From Scalesia atractyloides (lineage: Eukaryota > Streptophyta > Magnoliopsida > Asterales > Asteraceae): 64,000 nt of DNA. Made by a program: the position numbers and the translations under genes. A model generated the notes under the pieces. It made no database searches and was not told the origin of the DNA. It saw only the letters and a list, made by a program, of their open reading frames with translations. Below, piece after piece: positions 12,727 through 25,159 of this stretch (the stretch's first letter is position 1; the number at the start of each line of letters is the position of its first letter). Location: NCBI GenBank assembly GCA_947069175.1, contig CAMTDV010000002.1, positions 12,888,988 to 12,952,987 on the forward strand. Reading direction: 5' to 3'.

Positions 12727-13131
12727 GAACATTATCATAAAATTCTTGTATACCTCTTCATACGTGTAGTCATGATCAGATCCTTCCCATGGAAATCATG
12801 GTTGCTCCAAGACAACACCTTCGCCTTCTTCGATATGATCTACAGAGCACCAAAATATCATATTAACATACATTTAATACAAAATTGTTGAGGATAATAA
12901 AAAAAAATAGGAGAACTACTTACTCTCTGAATTTTCATCACCATCATCTCTAATGTCATCCGGGAGTTCTGTATGTATCTAAAACAATTTGCAATTAAAA
13001 GAATATCATGTTAGGCGTTGCTCAAAACATTTTTTTCTACAACATTCTAGAGTCTGGTAAGTTGTGTCTAATCGGTTTCTTCTTTTTCTTTTCCAAATCA
13101 GTAATAATGGGTTCAAGATTGCCAAAAACTG

Positions 13132-14999
13132 CATGTCAAGCATGCTTTGATTATAAATCTTTTTAAAAAATATACAAAAACAGATGCATGTGTTGAGGAG
13201 TTTTTATAATCCGGATGATCAGAGAGGCGTGTGGTCCCTCTCAGATTAAATTATTTCAGCGGTTCTACCGAATAATCAATCGGATACAACTCTGATTATG
13301 GAAATTAACAACAGAGTGCGTTTTTGTTTGGAAATTCGTATGAACCAATCTGACCAAAAGACACCCTCACGAATTTTGGAGATAAGTCGCAGATAACTGC
13401 CACTTGGCAGTTATTGGCGGTTATTAGTGGTTGGATTTCAAAATTCGATTTTAATTAAATTGCCGCCTTAATTTTTATCTAAAAAATTGTGACGAATTTT
13501 TATAAAAATAATTTTTCTAAGGCATTTTCCATAAAGCAATTTAATTTTTATCGACCCCAGCCAGGGGCGCTGCCCCCGGACCCCCGTCAAGGGGGCGTTG
13601 TCCCCTTGGAATTATAATAATTCAAACAAGCGTGCACTCCCGTACCGCCTAACTTGTTCAATGTACATCATAATTCCCTTTGGTCACCAAGTTAATCCCG
13701 ATCATACGAAAACATCTTAATCTAGTCTAATAAGTTAGGTGAACAACTTGCATGATAGACAAAATATCTTATAGACTATAAGGTGTCCTATGTGCTTTTA
13801 GGGCACGAGTTGGTCGTCTTGCTTTTATTTCGGTCTTATTTGGTTACTAGCTTTGCATGAATTTTAGGTAAGTTTTACAACCCCTTTCTGCTATTTTGTT
13901 TGGGGAAAGGCATGCATCAATTTAAATTCTCTAGTATGATAGCATAAGAGTGAATTCTAGTTGATCAGTATGTGTGCATGAGTTTCACATTTATCTTAGA
14001 GTACCTGTCAGAAGTCCTCGTGTTATCTCTCCATTGTAACCATTAGCTATAGACATAGCTATAGATGCTTGAATAATATTATTTGGTTTGATTTCTCCAT
14101 TCTTGGTTAGTCACTCTGACCCGGATACATACAACAAAGGGTGTTGGTTATTCCTAAACGATTTTACATTGTCTTAAGTGAAAGATGTGCGAGGCATATT
14201 CTCAATCAATGTTTGGTTATAGACTCGTGTGGGTCATATATGTCATTGTCACAACTAAAATATGATTTGATCAAACACGAATTTCACTAGCTATGCATAT
14301 GTTTTCACAAACGATTTACATCGAGTCACTTTAAACCTATGAAACTCACCAACTTTATGTTGATAATGTTTAGCATGTTTTTCTGGTAATTAAATACGTC
14401 ATGGAAAAGGATTAGAACATGCATCATGAGGATACCCTTTTAAAGATTTAAAACTCTTGAATTTCAAACAATTTATTTTGGGATGTAAAACATTTAACTC
14501 TTTGGTATCCAAATTTAGTTTTTGTTGTATAGATATTTTCTTAATTAAATGCTCTGAAAACCTTTCGAGTTGCACCTTCATGGTTCCGCCTTGGCGGGGT
14601 GCGACATATGGGGGATGTTGAAGTAGCATTATTGTGAAGGCAAACTGAGTTTTGATGGTCTTCCTTGAACTATATATAGTTTAAGGGGAGGGGTTGTTAA
14701 ATGTTAAAGTAAATATTAATATTATTACCGTATAGGGGTTTAGAGTCATTATTATAAATTATGTTTATAGGTCAAAGGGTCCTTGTGTAAACTTTGTAAA
14801 TTAGAAACTGATTAGTACGCATGATTGTGTTTTTCACGGAAATGGCGTGTTTCTTAGTACGCATATGCATACATGTGTGTATATGTATGAGATGCATGCT
14901 AAACATGTAAAAATTTTAAATTCAATTCTTAATAATAAATCATTTTGTTTATTGTCTTCTATATTTTTTATATCTGGAGGGGGTTTATCTGTCAAATGA
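13132..14999. other. Intergenic DNA with a GC-rich block, no gene seen
   Basis: At 13554-13612 there is a GC-rich fold-back stretch (GGGGCGCTGCCCCC, then CCCCCGTC and GGGGGCG) of a kind often seen in plant LTR retroelement leaders. The rest is AT-rich and no frame is recognised. An 18-bp half palindrome lies near 14580-14605. Confidence 0.35.
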
Positions 15000-17050
15000 A
15001 GCAAAGCTGGAGGTGAAGCTGGATGTAGAAGAAGAGAAACTTGGAGGGCTAGAGTTGTTCATCCGTCAAAGTATCAAGTGCAATATAACATCATTGCTTC
15101 ACTTCATGCACTAGATAATCGGTCGTCCCCAAAAACAGTCAACTAAGTTAGGGTTTTAGCTTATTAGACAATTAGCCAGTTTGTTATCTTCATCTTCTAA
15201 CCAACATTAGGGTTTTCGTGTCTAGCTTTGTGATAGCGGAGTTGCCAATCGGTCAGGTTAGATGGGCCCCTATCAACACTCCTACCCTAAGAAACGTCCT
15301 TGTCCTAAGGACGGAAAATGCTTCGTCCATGGCAGTGGCCACTTACCTCTTCCAGTGGCATTCGGTTCAGCCTTAATGAGGTGCCACGGTGGTCGCCATT
15401 TGACTTTCCATCAGTGTGCGGTGTAGTGACTATCGATGGCCATGGTGGGTGCCAACTCGCGTTTCTTGATTACTCATTTGATCGATTTTTCATGGGTCAA
15501 AGGCAAAGGCTCGGTGAGATGAAAGTGTGACCGCAACTTGGTTACCTCTATTGCAACTTTGGTTGTATCCTTTTGTTTTTGTTGACCATCAAAATCACAG
15601 CCTTTGGCATGGGTTTTCTTGCTGTCTTTGGACCACTATTTGGTATGTTAACAAACGGTTCATTTATCGTGAGGGTTTTGGGGCTAGCGGTGAGGAGGTT
15701 TATTTTGCGGATTTTGGTAGACAGATAGTGGTTGTAGGGATGGCAAGAGTAGAGGTGTTGGTGTCAGTTGCGCGAGCGGTTCTAAGGAGGTTGATGGCGG
15801 AAACGATTTTGGTGGCTGAAGAAGGGAAAAACTTGTTGATGTAGATGTGTAGGACCTCGAAAGCGGTGGCTTGGACAACTTGTTGAGCGGCGATGGCATC
15901 AACATGGTGGTCCGACCCACAGTTGAATCGCTTAACCAAATCCCGGACCAGGTCATCACATAACAAAAAAGACATGAACAAGCTAACAAAAGCACCAAAT
16001 GGTAATAGGACCAATTCAATATGGTTAACCTCTCAATAGACCTATTGAGTAGGCTAGGCTTCAAAAAATATAGATGAAGAAAGAGTAGATGCTTTGCATT
16101 AATTTTCTCTTTATTTCTTATGCGAAAAAAACAATTACGTATAAAAGGAGAAACAACAGGGTTCTAAACTAGTGCTGGAAAGGGTTCTAAACTAGTGCTG
16201 GAAATGCAACGTGGAAGATATAACACAAAGATGGACAATAAATATTAAATAATAACTATCATATTATTTTGCATGAACTACGTGCAGGGCCGGGCCGGCT
16301 CACCTTTGTATCAAACTTAGGCTACGGCTTAGGCCCATCTTTGTATCAAACCTAGGATACGACTTAGGACCTGGGGCCTCCACTAAAAAAACAAAATTAT
16401 ACTATATTTATTATAGAAACCATCAACAAATAAGTTAATTCAGCTTAGGGAAAGAATGCAACCTTTATCACCCGTGGAGCTCGTTTTGAATCTCAAGAGC
16501 CACGTTATTTATTTATTTTTTTGTACAGGTTGTTTACACATAATGTTGAATTGTGGTGGACCCTAAGTGCTAGGGTGAGGGACTCTAAGTCTGAAGAGGT
16601 CCTCCTAAGTCCAATAAGCATATGAAAGTATTCCATGTTTCATTGTATTTAATCAAACACATCAATAGGCGTTTCTTTGTTGTAATTTTATAAGTTATGA
16701 CTATGACTCGGTTCTATTTTTATTGTTTCTTGGTTAATTTTCATAATATTTTCTATTGAGTCATTAGAGTTCACTATCTTAATCACTTAATATGTTAATT
16801 GCTCCTTTTAAAAAAACATGCTAGTTGTCTAAGGATATGATTTTTATTATTGGCTCAAGTTTTAACCTGAAACCGCTATGACCCTCTACCCGATACGATC
16901 AACTTGTTCTACTAGGCTAAGGGAACCCTAGAAGGCCCCGATTTTTAAGTTTGCTTAGTGCCTCCAAAATGGTTAGGTTGGCCTGACTACGTGGATAGCG
17001 GAGTTGCTAGCCGGTTGGGTTGGATGGGCCAGCCTAACTATTTTAGAGGC
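15000..17050 (-). mobile_element. Decayed LTR retroelement, probably minus strand
   Basis: On the minus strand a purine-rich tract is followed at about 15273 by TGTTGATAGGGG, as expected for a polypurine tract and LTR start. A stretch with GATAGCGGAGTTG at about 15231-15270 recurs at about 16996-17035, consistent with two LTR copies about 1.77 kb apart. A minus-strand open frame of 104 residues (15700-16014) encodes no family I recognise. The call rests on weak repeat evidence. Confidence 0.35.
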
Positions 17051-18237
17051 CCTAAGCGAACAAGTTTCTGAAATTATTTGGTTTGGATATCATCATTAAT
17101 GGCTATGTTCCAAATTTGTGTTTCTTGACAACGTATCAAACTAATCAAGAATTCAAGTTTGTTTGAGTAGTTCTTATTCTTGTTTTACTTCTAGTTCATA
17201 TCGATATGTTTGTATTTTGCTTCTGATTTCCATCACGCCCTAACCTATTCATGACCTCGCTGAATTAGGATCCGATGAATTATAAAAGATGCAAAGCTTT
17301 TAAAATGATTATTCGAATTGAATGTTGCGGTAGGCTTTTGGAGTGAACTGCAGATTCAGCTGAAAAAGATGTTTCCAAAAATATACTTTACAATTTGTTT
17401 AAAAAAGCTATTTATTACATTTTATTTTTTTATAGCGTAATTACCACTAAAGATTACTTCTCTAATTGTTTATTTTTATAAAATACTTATTAATTAGTTC
17501 AATTCAGTAATGTAGTATAGTTGGACGGTGGAGTATGAATTCAGGCAAGGTGAGTTGCACGGGATTGTTGACTTTTAATTAAATGTTCACATTAGTTTAT
17601 TTTTATACAGGTAATTTAGTTTATTTTTATTAATGTTTGCTAAATTCAATCTAGTCTTTTTCTAAAATATTTAAAAAGTATTAAATATCTTATTAATAGA
17701 GTAACTTGATTAATAAGTATCTTGATATAATCATAAATAAACAATATCTTTAAAATCAATTTATCTTTAATCATTTTTCCTTTCTTTCTTGAATTCATCA
17801 CCTTAGCATTTACACATTATTTTGTAAGAATGACATTTTTTTATTTGACATATTTGTTGTAGAATAGTTTTAAGCATATTGGTTGAAATAAAAATGTTGG
17901 TTTACCAGAGAGTGGAAAATGATCGATTATGTGAGAGAGTGGATATGTCATGTTTATATTTTAATATTATATATAAAATAGTATAATATAAAATTTTAAT
18001 TATTATAGCTATTGTTCTGATCCTTTATTTTTAATTATTATAGTTATTGTTCTTTGTCGTCTGTATGACTTGAATACAAAACATTCCTTTTTTTAAATTT
18101 TGGTGTTTAAAGACATTGTCTTTGTCTTCGTCAATGAAGCAATACCCACTGATCGTTAGAAAAACCTTTATTGTAATTTGTAAGTAAAGGTATAATTTAA
18201 TACTACAGATTGTGTTACATGAAAATTAAATTAAGTG
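17051..18237. other. AT-rich intergenic DNA, no gene seen
   Basis: No frame and no element ends are recognised. Confidence 0.4.
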
Positions 18238-18740
18238 TAAATATAAAAAGGAAAGATGAATAGTGAGATGTAAGCTTTTTTCCTAATTTGCATCTATATA
18301 TGTTTTCTTCGTTTTTCAGCATTTTCTTTTTATTTTAGTATTTTAACGAATGCGTCAATTTCGTTTTGAAAATACTGTTGTAACTTTAACTTTTTTTTTC
18401 TCTTAATTTTTTGTTATAACGGGTGTGTCGAAAGTTTTTTTAACAAACACGCACTCTTCACGACATTGTTATAACTTTTCTTTTGCTATATGAGTGCACC
18501 GAAACCGATCACGTATATATATAAAAAGGAAATATGAGTAGTGAGCTGTAAGCTTTTTTTCTAATTTGTATCTATATAGGTTTTCTTCGTTTTCAGCATT
18601 TTCTTTTTATTTTACTATTTTAATGAATGCGTCAATTTCGTTTTGGAAATAATGTTTTAACTTTAACTTTTTTTTCTCTTAATTTTTCTTTGTTATAACG
18701 AGTGTGTCGAAAGTTTTTTTTAACAAACACGCACTCTTCA

Positions 18741-20673
18741 TGAAACACCTCAAGTTGTATATAACCATAAATACAAAATAAAGTTCATATTTCATATTAT
18801 ATTACGAAATAAACACCCATGTTATATAATTTTAAGATTTACCAAAACATGTAAACTATTTGTTACAAAATATTTAAAATAACATGCGGAAGTTAGGTTC
18901 TTTATTGTGTTCGGTTCTTCTGGTCGCCTGATCTTCATCCGTATTCCCCTAACATTCACCTAAGGATCAAATTTTATCATTAACATTATATAAATATGTA
19001 TACTGAGCGTATAACACATCTGGTTAGACCCAAATACATAAACAACGAACAAAAAATTTTGTTTGAAAACCCGTCGTAAGCTACGGTTGGCTTACCATAG
19101 CTTACGGTAAGCTTCTTCTGCTGAGACAACATGTCTCAACCGTAAGCTACGGTTACGCTGCAGCCCAGTCGCAGATTTTCACTTATGGTTCTTTTACGAA
19201 ATTGTCCATAACTTCTACGTTTCTCGTCCGTTTTGCTTCAAGTTCGTTTCTATATAATCGTAAATCAATCACCCTCATTTTAACTTTAAACAAGTTAACC
19301 AAAATAGCGTATTCTTACTCTTAATGGTATAGACGTAAAAATTAATTCACAAGATTATTTTGACCCGTTTATCAATTCATCCACATTACCTTCACTCTTA
19401 TGACGAGAATTAGTTCCTTGCGGAAACTCAACTCTCTTCTAAGTTTACTAACTCTAGTTTACGCATCCATTACTTGGCTTGCACCTGGTTATACCTTCTT
19501 CTCTTATAGTTTACTCGTTGGGCTATTTTAGCCAAACAAGAAACCTCTTTTCGACCATATCATAAGTTCATGGTTTACGATCCGTGTTTCCGTTACCTGG
19601 TTTACGCGTTCTCACATTCTTTGTTAATTATGTGGATTCCACCACTTACAAACTAATTCCAACTTATGTTCAAGCACCAATTACTAGCTTGATTCATTTG
19701 TGCGAAATCCATTGCTTAATAATGACTAAATTTTCCTTTAAGTATTTCTTCGGTTAATATCACGCTAACAATCAAGTAAACGAATAAAATCACACAAGGT
19801 GTAAAACCACGTACCTCAAAGCTTCCCTTTCGATCGCGCGTCTACTTCGGCACTAGATGCTTCACCCAATTTGCCTATAGAGTCCAATCCAATTTACCGT
19901 TTAGAACTCATAATTTAACATAAGACACGAATCTATCAAAATCTCATTATTAAGTTCTCTATTATGATTTTCTTATTCCTTTTATCTTCACTTAGGCATT
20001 ATATCACACACCTTATAGGCATGGATCTATATATTAAACCTATTTGGTTCTTGTTTCTGAAGTTGCCATGAATATAGTGTGATTAGTATGTCTAATTAAC
20101 AACTAACATCCATTATTTTCACATCAGATACATCAATTTCAACATTACAATTTATGTATTCAACCTATTTACTAGAACCCATTTACTCAAATACTCATAT
20201 CATAGTATTTGACAAATGATTTTCATCTTGGGGTATTCTAAGGTATATATATATTACTCTTAATCCACCTTAATTCCTACAACTTATGCAGGAATTGTAG
20301 TTTCAAGAATTCAATGAATCTTCATACTATCATCAAATAATAAATTTAACATACCTTATGGTTCTTTTGAGTAGATGATCACTGAAATCGATTCATGCAT
20401 GAACTTAGACTCAATTTCTCTTTCACTTTTGATCAATTTGGTGAATATAGGGTTTTGGGTGTTCTTGCCCCTGCTATGCTCTTCATACACGTACACACAC
20501 ATAAGTGTGTGCTGTGATTTTAAGTTTTCTTTTTAATAAAACAAATTTCTCAGTTTGACACATTTAATCCCTCATGTTTGGTTTAGCATAAATAGGATCT
20601 CAATTTATGGTTTTGTTAGTTACTACTTATCACCAACTTGTTTATATATATATATGTGTGTGTGTGTGTATAT

Positions 20674-20716
<43 letters not shown>

Positions 20717-20743
20717 CATGTGTGTTATTTCTGGGATGTTACA
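18741..20743 (-). mobile_element. Solo LTR, about 2.0 kb
   Basis: The insert starts TGAAACACCT and ends GGATGTTACA on the plus strand. It is flanked by the perfect 5-bp duplication CTTCA (18736-18740 and 20744-20748). Read on the minus strand it begins TGTAACATCCC, the usual start of gypsy-type LTRs here. It has no internal region, primer site or second LTR, so it is a recombination product of a former full element. Inverted copies of a GTAAGCTACGGTT-like phrase lie at 19074-19155. A TA/GT microsatellite lies near its minus-strand start. Confidence 0.85.
20641..20714. repeat. TA/TG microsatellite inside the solo LTR
   Basis: TA units, a short TG run, then a long TA run. The overlapping open frames here encode only Tyr-Ile repeats and are not genes. 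Confidence 0.9.
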
Positions 20744-20804
20744 CTTCAGGACATTGTTTTAACTTTTCTTTTGCTATCATGAGTGTACCGAAACCGATCA
20801 CGTT

Positions 20805-21645
20805 CCTATCGTCTTTTTAATTATCTTTTTTACCTTTATTATTTACCATATTTTTTTACTTTTCTTATTAGTTTGATGTTTAGAGCCGAGTTGCGACACA
20901 AATGACATAACACGTTTAGATATCATTTTGCTTAAATTTTATGATTTTATTAATTGGTTGTCATGGTGTGCAATACGTTCTGAATTTCAACAACGTCCCT
21001 ATGCAACGCGCGGGTAAATAAATTAAATGCATTCTAAATGAATAGTTTTACAATTACTTGCTCTTTTACGTTTAGTTTTTTAATAAATTAAACCGAATCT
21101 ATTGTGGAACCGTCACATGCACGTTTTAGCACAACAAACAATGTCCGCTTTACTAAGCATCCTTACTATTGCACACTTTTGCAAAACAAATGTTGCCTGT
21201 AGCGAAATGCGAGGTAGGTACGACCCTTGTTTTATCTATTTTAAAAGAAGTTTTTAATTTATTTATTTTGTTTTTAACATTTTCTTCTAAAAACATCTTC
21301 AATTCTCTTTTACAGTTTGCATATAGCAATTGTTTTCTCAAAATAATCTACACACTAATATATACTTTTAGGGTAAACTAATACACCCCTGAAGACCTAA
21401 ACCTCCCTTAAATTTATATCATTTGTCAAATAAAACTTGAACTCTCTTACCGTTTGAAAGGGGTATTATTTCAATCTTAATACCAAGATCTACACATTAA
21501 TATAAATGTGTCTACTGCGTGTGCACCTAAAGTTACCTGTTATCTATGATCTTATATAGTTTAAGATATTTTATCAAATTGGCCTTTGGGTATGAATAAT
21601 GAATAGGGGGTGTAGAAACTTCTAATGATCATGTTAATTAAAAAC
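20805..21645. other. AT-rich intergenic DNA, no gene seen
   Basis: Nothing is recognised. The open frames of 60-70 residues on both strands at 21153-21381 overlap each other and have no family features. Confidence 0.35.
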
Positions 21646-21647
21646 TT

Positions 21648-21850
21648 TGAGAGTAAAGTGTAATTTGCGTCCCTATAATTTGGTGATGGGATTACTGTTC
21701 ACCCGCAAACTTGTTTTCCGACGTCTTAATCCTTGTGATTTACAAATGTTATACCATAAGCCCCTCCTTCTAACTTTGTTAGCATATTCCTTCATCACTT
21801 AATGCTAGTGGTCATTCTAGTCTTTTCTACCCATCAAAAACACTAACCTC
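21648..21850. mobile_element. Mutator-like terminal repeat, left-hand copy
   Basis: The phrase AGTAAAGTGTAATTTGCGTCC is followed by a stretch with GTTCACCC. It matches, in inverted orientation, 39225-39392 (AGTAAAGTGCCATTTGCGTCC, then GTTCACCC). Such long inverted ends typify Mutator-like elements. Whether the two ends belong to one element is uncertain, because no 9-bp duplication could be fitted. Confidence 0.45.
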
Positions 21851-23300
21851 CTTGTAAATCAACTCTTAAACAATTTGAGTCCCTCTCATTTACTCACCTA
21901 CCTTTCCTTCCCCTCTCCTTCTCACACCGACCACCACCCAACACAGCACCCTCCTCCGACAAACGCCAACACTGTTGGCCGCTACATCTCACCTGAACTG
22001 CAACCCATTTACTTCAACTTGACACCCTCCGACAACTAGGCGTTGCCTTCAATCAACTATTACCCAACCGGACACCCACCCACCTTCGATCGTATACCGC
22101 CCATCTCTGATCATCACCCACCAACATGATTTTACTTGATCCTAATTAATTATTAGTGTAGTTTACTTGAAACGAGTGAGATTCCCCCGCGCTTCGCGGT
22201 GGAAATTTAGTAGTTATCAGTTCGTATCGTTATGGTAACAACACTCACTATAATCAACATCGATTGAAAACAATAAAAAGGAATATTGATATTGGTACCA
22301 ATGTTTTTCAGTTGATATCGATTCGGTTCGGTTCGGTTGCATTCTATATTTATTTTATTTCAACATTCCGATATTTATTTTTTAAATGGATATTGTGCAA
22401 GCTATCGTACTAAATCGAATCGAAACCGATTGAACAACATCTATATAAATACCAATATTTATTTTTATTGTTCTTGCATTGGGTAAACTGATAACGTATC
22501 GCTACCATACCGTATCGACTTGAACCGAACAACATCAATATTGGTATGCATTCCTTTTTATGGTTTTTGTTTAGTAACGAATACTTTTATCACATCTTAA
22601 AAGTCGTATGAGAAAAGAAATATTTTAAAATCAATTAAAGTGATAAAACCACATAATAATGAAAAGTTGGAAAAAACCCAATATTAAAGAAAAACCCTAA
22701 CTACTATTGTTCATCGGCAATATGTATTAATATGTATAATTGAACATGATAGAAGTTGATTCTAAACATTGTAGCCAACATTTGGGTCAACGGTACCCTA
22801 ACCCACTTCGTATTGCCCTTGAGGGTGGTTGTGAAGTTCTTGAACAAAATGAACTTTAAATTCCGCTTTGAACAATAAAGGAAGATAGGATCCAGTAGAT
22901 AGGATCGACTAGGGGTGGATGATTTTGTATGGTTTGAGGCCTAACTATGTTAAAAATAACATTTGATCATAGTATTTTGTTATATGCCTAATTATGCTAG
23001 TGATCTAGATTACGAAAAGTTTGGTTGTATAAGGTTATAATATTAAGTAAAATGATTTAGTTTGTTTAAGGTATATGGTTATAGATGATTTGGCTGGTCG
23101 ACTGAAATGCTTTTGTTCTAATGTCGGGTCCTATGTTGGTTTCATGGGCATATGTTAGTTTAAAGCTTTACAAGTTTTGTTTGCTAAAATTATGTAGGTA
23201 ATGTATTAACATTCAAAGGAACCTGATCCCAACAAGTAGTTTTGGATGTTGGGTATAGGTTTGAATTCATGGTTGTTTCACGTCGGATACTATGGAATTT
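21851..23300. other. Intergenic or old element DNA, no gene seen
   Basis: 21900-22130 is richer in C (CACC and CAACC text) and may be captured or UTR-like sequence. 22290-22560 holds degenerate GGTTCGGTTC-type repeats, also seen around 44540-45060. No open gene. Confidence 0.35.
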
Positions 23301-23876
23301 TCATGCAAGGGTGATACATGGTCGAATACCGATGTTTTAGTATGTTTAAGCTTATGTTTTTACATAGCTTTTAGTTTCGAATAGCCTACCTTTAATTGGA
23401 ATCGTGTTTTGCAGGTCTAATGGAGTTTAAGGAGCTATACGAGAGCTATACGGAGCACCGGACGGAAAATGGATCAACCGGGAGTGCGAAATTGGAAAAA
23501 CAGAATACAAGAAATGGAGAGGCCGTTGGCGACGCCCCCCAGATACACCCATCAGGAGAAATTGATCGTAGGAAGTAGATTGGCCGTCAGAGAAAATCAG
23601 AAGATCCAAGGCTTCTCGGCGACGCCCCTCCTGTATGCCAGTCGCGAATTTTATGTTTTCAATCATTGGGACAGGTATATGACTTGTTTTTGGATTTTTT
23701 TAGGAGGAGTGACATATTTTCTTGAGTTTGAAACCTCTCTTGGAGCCAAGAACATCATCCACCTCTTTTTCAATCCATCCAATCGATCCATCATCATCCA
23801 CCATAATTTCCTATCCCTAATCATCATCTTTTCCATCATCTCACCAATCCATTCTCCATAATCATCCATCATAACC
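23301..23876. mobile_element. Non-coding retroelement remnant, left of the Tekay insertion
   Basis: GTTTTGCAGGTCT at 23406-23418 resembles CGTTTCGCAGGTCT near 62744. GC-rich GGCGACGCC blocks occur at 23529 and 23619, like those near 310 and 62330. The remnant continues beyond the Tekay element from 34741 and is therefore older than it. Confidence 0.4.
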
Positions 23877-23881
23877 CTAAC
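23877..23881. other. Target-site duplication CTAAC, left
   Basis: It is identical to 34736-34740 and fixes the element ends. Confidence 0.95.
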
Positions 23882-24065
23882 TGTAACATTTGTAAAAATC
23901 GGGTTTTCAAAACCCGCTCCGTTTTGTAATCGAATATCAAGTTATAAAAGTTACGTCGAATATTTATGATTATTTTGATTTAAAACGATACATAATTAAT
24001 AAATAAACTAAACTATAAAATTATATTTGATAAAAAGTTAAAATAAAATAAATAAAAAAATTATG

Positions 24066-24146
24066 ATGCTGCCGGGACTCGAACCCGGGTCAGCCATGAC
24101 ACACTTCAGCGACTTAACACCCCCTCACAAGACCACTCCGCCACAT
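24066..24146 (-). ncRNA. Antisense tRNA-like module in the 5' LTR
   Basis: Read on the minus strand, it holds a box-A-like TGGCGGAGTGGT and a perfect box B, GGTTCGAGTCC. The T-arm is canonical: CCGGG, loop TTCGAGT, CCCGG. A run of seven T follows six bases after its end (24060-24054), as in a Pol III terminator. The spacing between boxes and the GGCGGAGTGGT text resemble Ser/Leu-class tRNAs, but a canonical acceptor stem and anticodon arm were not recognised. It is more likely a tRNA relic than a functional tRNA gene. The same module is at 32252-32332 in the other LTR. Confidence 0.6.
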
Positions 24147-24990
24147 TGTGTTTTCTGCTAACTCTAGGAACACAAATGAAATTTATACACAAACCCAGTT
24201 AAAACCGGTTGCGCCATCTGAGAAACGGTAATCGGCAAACCAATCGTCAATTCGTTGTTTATTCACACATTCAGTTTATAACCGATGCACCGACGGTCTT
24301 TAATCAAATCGGAATTGATTAAACATAAAGCCTCATCATTACCGGTTTTTAAAACCGAAAAATCATCAAGTCCAGAGTTCTTCAACTTCAGACCACTCTC
24401 GCGACTCAGAGATATCATACCAATACTATATTTCATTTTCGTCGCATTTTCAGACCATCAGAACGCCTAAATCAGCTCGCCGGAATTTTCTGCAAAAGTC
24501 GCCGGAAAACCGTATTCAACTCAAACCGGTAAAATACCTCTACTTTACTGTTTCAATCAATTGTTAGAACCTTACTAACATTAACCCATCGCTCATAATC
24601 AACCACAGACGACATTACTGGACTTTCTGTTTTCACCGGAAAACTTCTGGAATTGTCAGAAACTCACTGACTACCGGTATGCTCATTCCAACGTGCTGAT
24701 AATCAATACTCATTAGTTCAATTTCACATCTAATCCCTTAAACCTGTTAATTGATTCTCACAGCCGAAGGTTCCAAAACAGAGCCGACGAACTTCGCCGG
24801 ATCCTCTGAAGAAGACGATCTATTCGGTATTTTCTTCCCCAAACTTTTCGGTTCAATGCATTCAAATTAGTCATCATGTTCATTAACTAAATTAATCGCG
24901 TATCAGTTGTTTTGATTGATGTCTGTGTTTGTAATGAAGAAGACGAGTTCAAAGATGACATAAGATTAATTAAAATCGGAATTATAAACG

Positions 24991-25065
24991 GGTTAGACAC
25001 ACAGTCCAGCGGTGGACTGTGTGCAAAATACACACGCACGTCCCGAGTTCGATTCCTGCTATACG
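24991..25065 (+). ncRNA. tRNA-like module 1 in the 5' LTR
   Basis: It begins with the shared leader GGTTAGACAC. A box-B-like AGTTCGATTCC (10 of 11 consensus positions) lies at 25046-25056. The box A position is covered by a perfect 11-bp hairpin (stems 24998-25008 and 25013-25023, loop GCGG). T5 follows at 25089. It is the first of three modules spaced 169 bp apart. Confidence 0.55.
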
Positions 25066-25159
25066 CACTCCTTATATAATAAAACGCCTTTTTGTTTAAA
25101 AACTAAGCCGGGATAACTCAGTTAGTTGTTAAGTATAATAGAAACCGAGATAATAACCA

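Larger units (their letters stand above)
12287..13131 (-). pseudogene. eIF2-beta pseudogene fragment with a duplicated exon
   Basis: On the minus strand, several exons of translation initiation factor 2 beta can be read in order. 13131 to about 13062 gives a lysine-rich block (TDLEKKKKKP). 12978-12924 gives an acidic block ending DDGDENSE, between an AG acceptor and a GTAAGT donor. 12839-12754 reads EEGEGVVLEQ, a stop codon, then FPWEGSDHDYTYEE before a GT donor. Exon LLGRVFHIIHEHNPEL follows an AG acceptor at 12402 and again at 12333. The motifs PWEGSD-DYTY-ELLGRVF and NPEL are characteristic of eIF2-beta, the subunit of the ternary initiation complex that contacts eIF5 and mRNA. An in-frame stop, a one-base deletion in one exon copy, and the absence of the C-terminal zinc-finger region mark it as broken. 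The introns remain, so it came from DNA duplication, not retroposition. Confidence 0.8.
18238..20804. repeat. 280-bp tandem duplication, second copy split by a solo LTR
   Basis: Copy 1 is 18238-18517. Copy 2 is 18518-18740 and resumes at 20744-20804. Both contain GCGTCAATTTCGTTTTG, GTGTGTCGAAAGTTTT and AAACACGCACTCTTCA in the same order. Copy 1 runs on without a break into GACATTGTTATAAC, text that copy 2 shows only after the LTR. The duplication therefore predates the LTR insertion. Confidence 0.85.

Noticed and set aside
15684..16064. Overlapping minus-strand frames of 126 and 104 residues
   Set aside because: No recognisable family, and the region appears to be a decayed retroelement.
20555..20820. 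Frames over the TA/TG tract
   Set aside because: Low-complexity Tyr-Ile-Val repeats from a microsatellite.
24285..24470. A 61-residue frame present in both LTRs (also 32471-32656)
   Set aside because: It is shared only because the LTRs are recent duplicates. It has no family signature and lies in LTR non-coding sequence.
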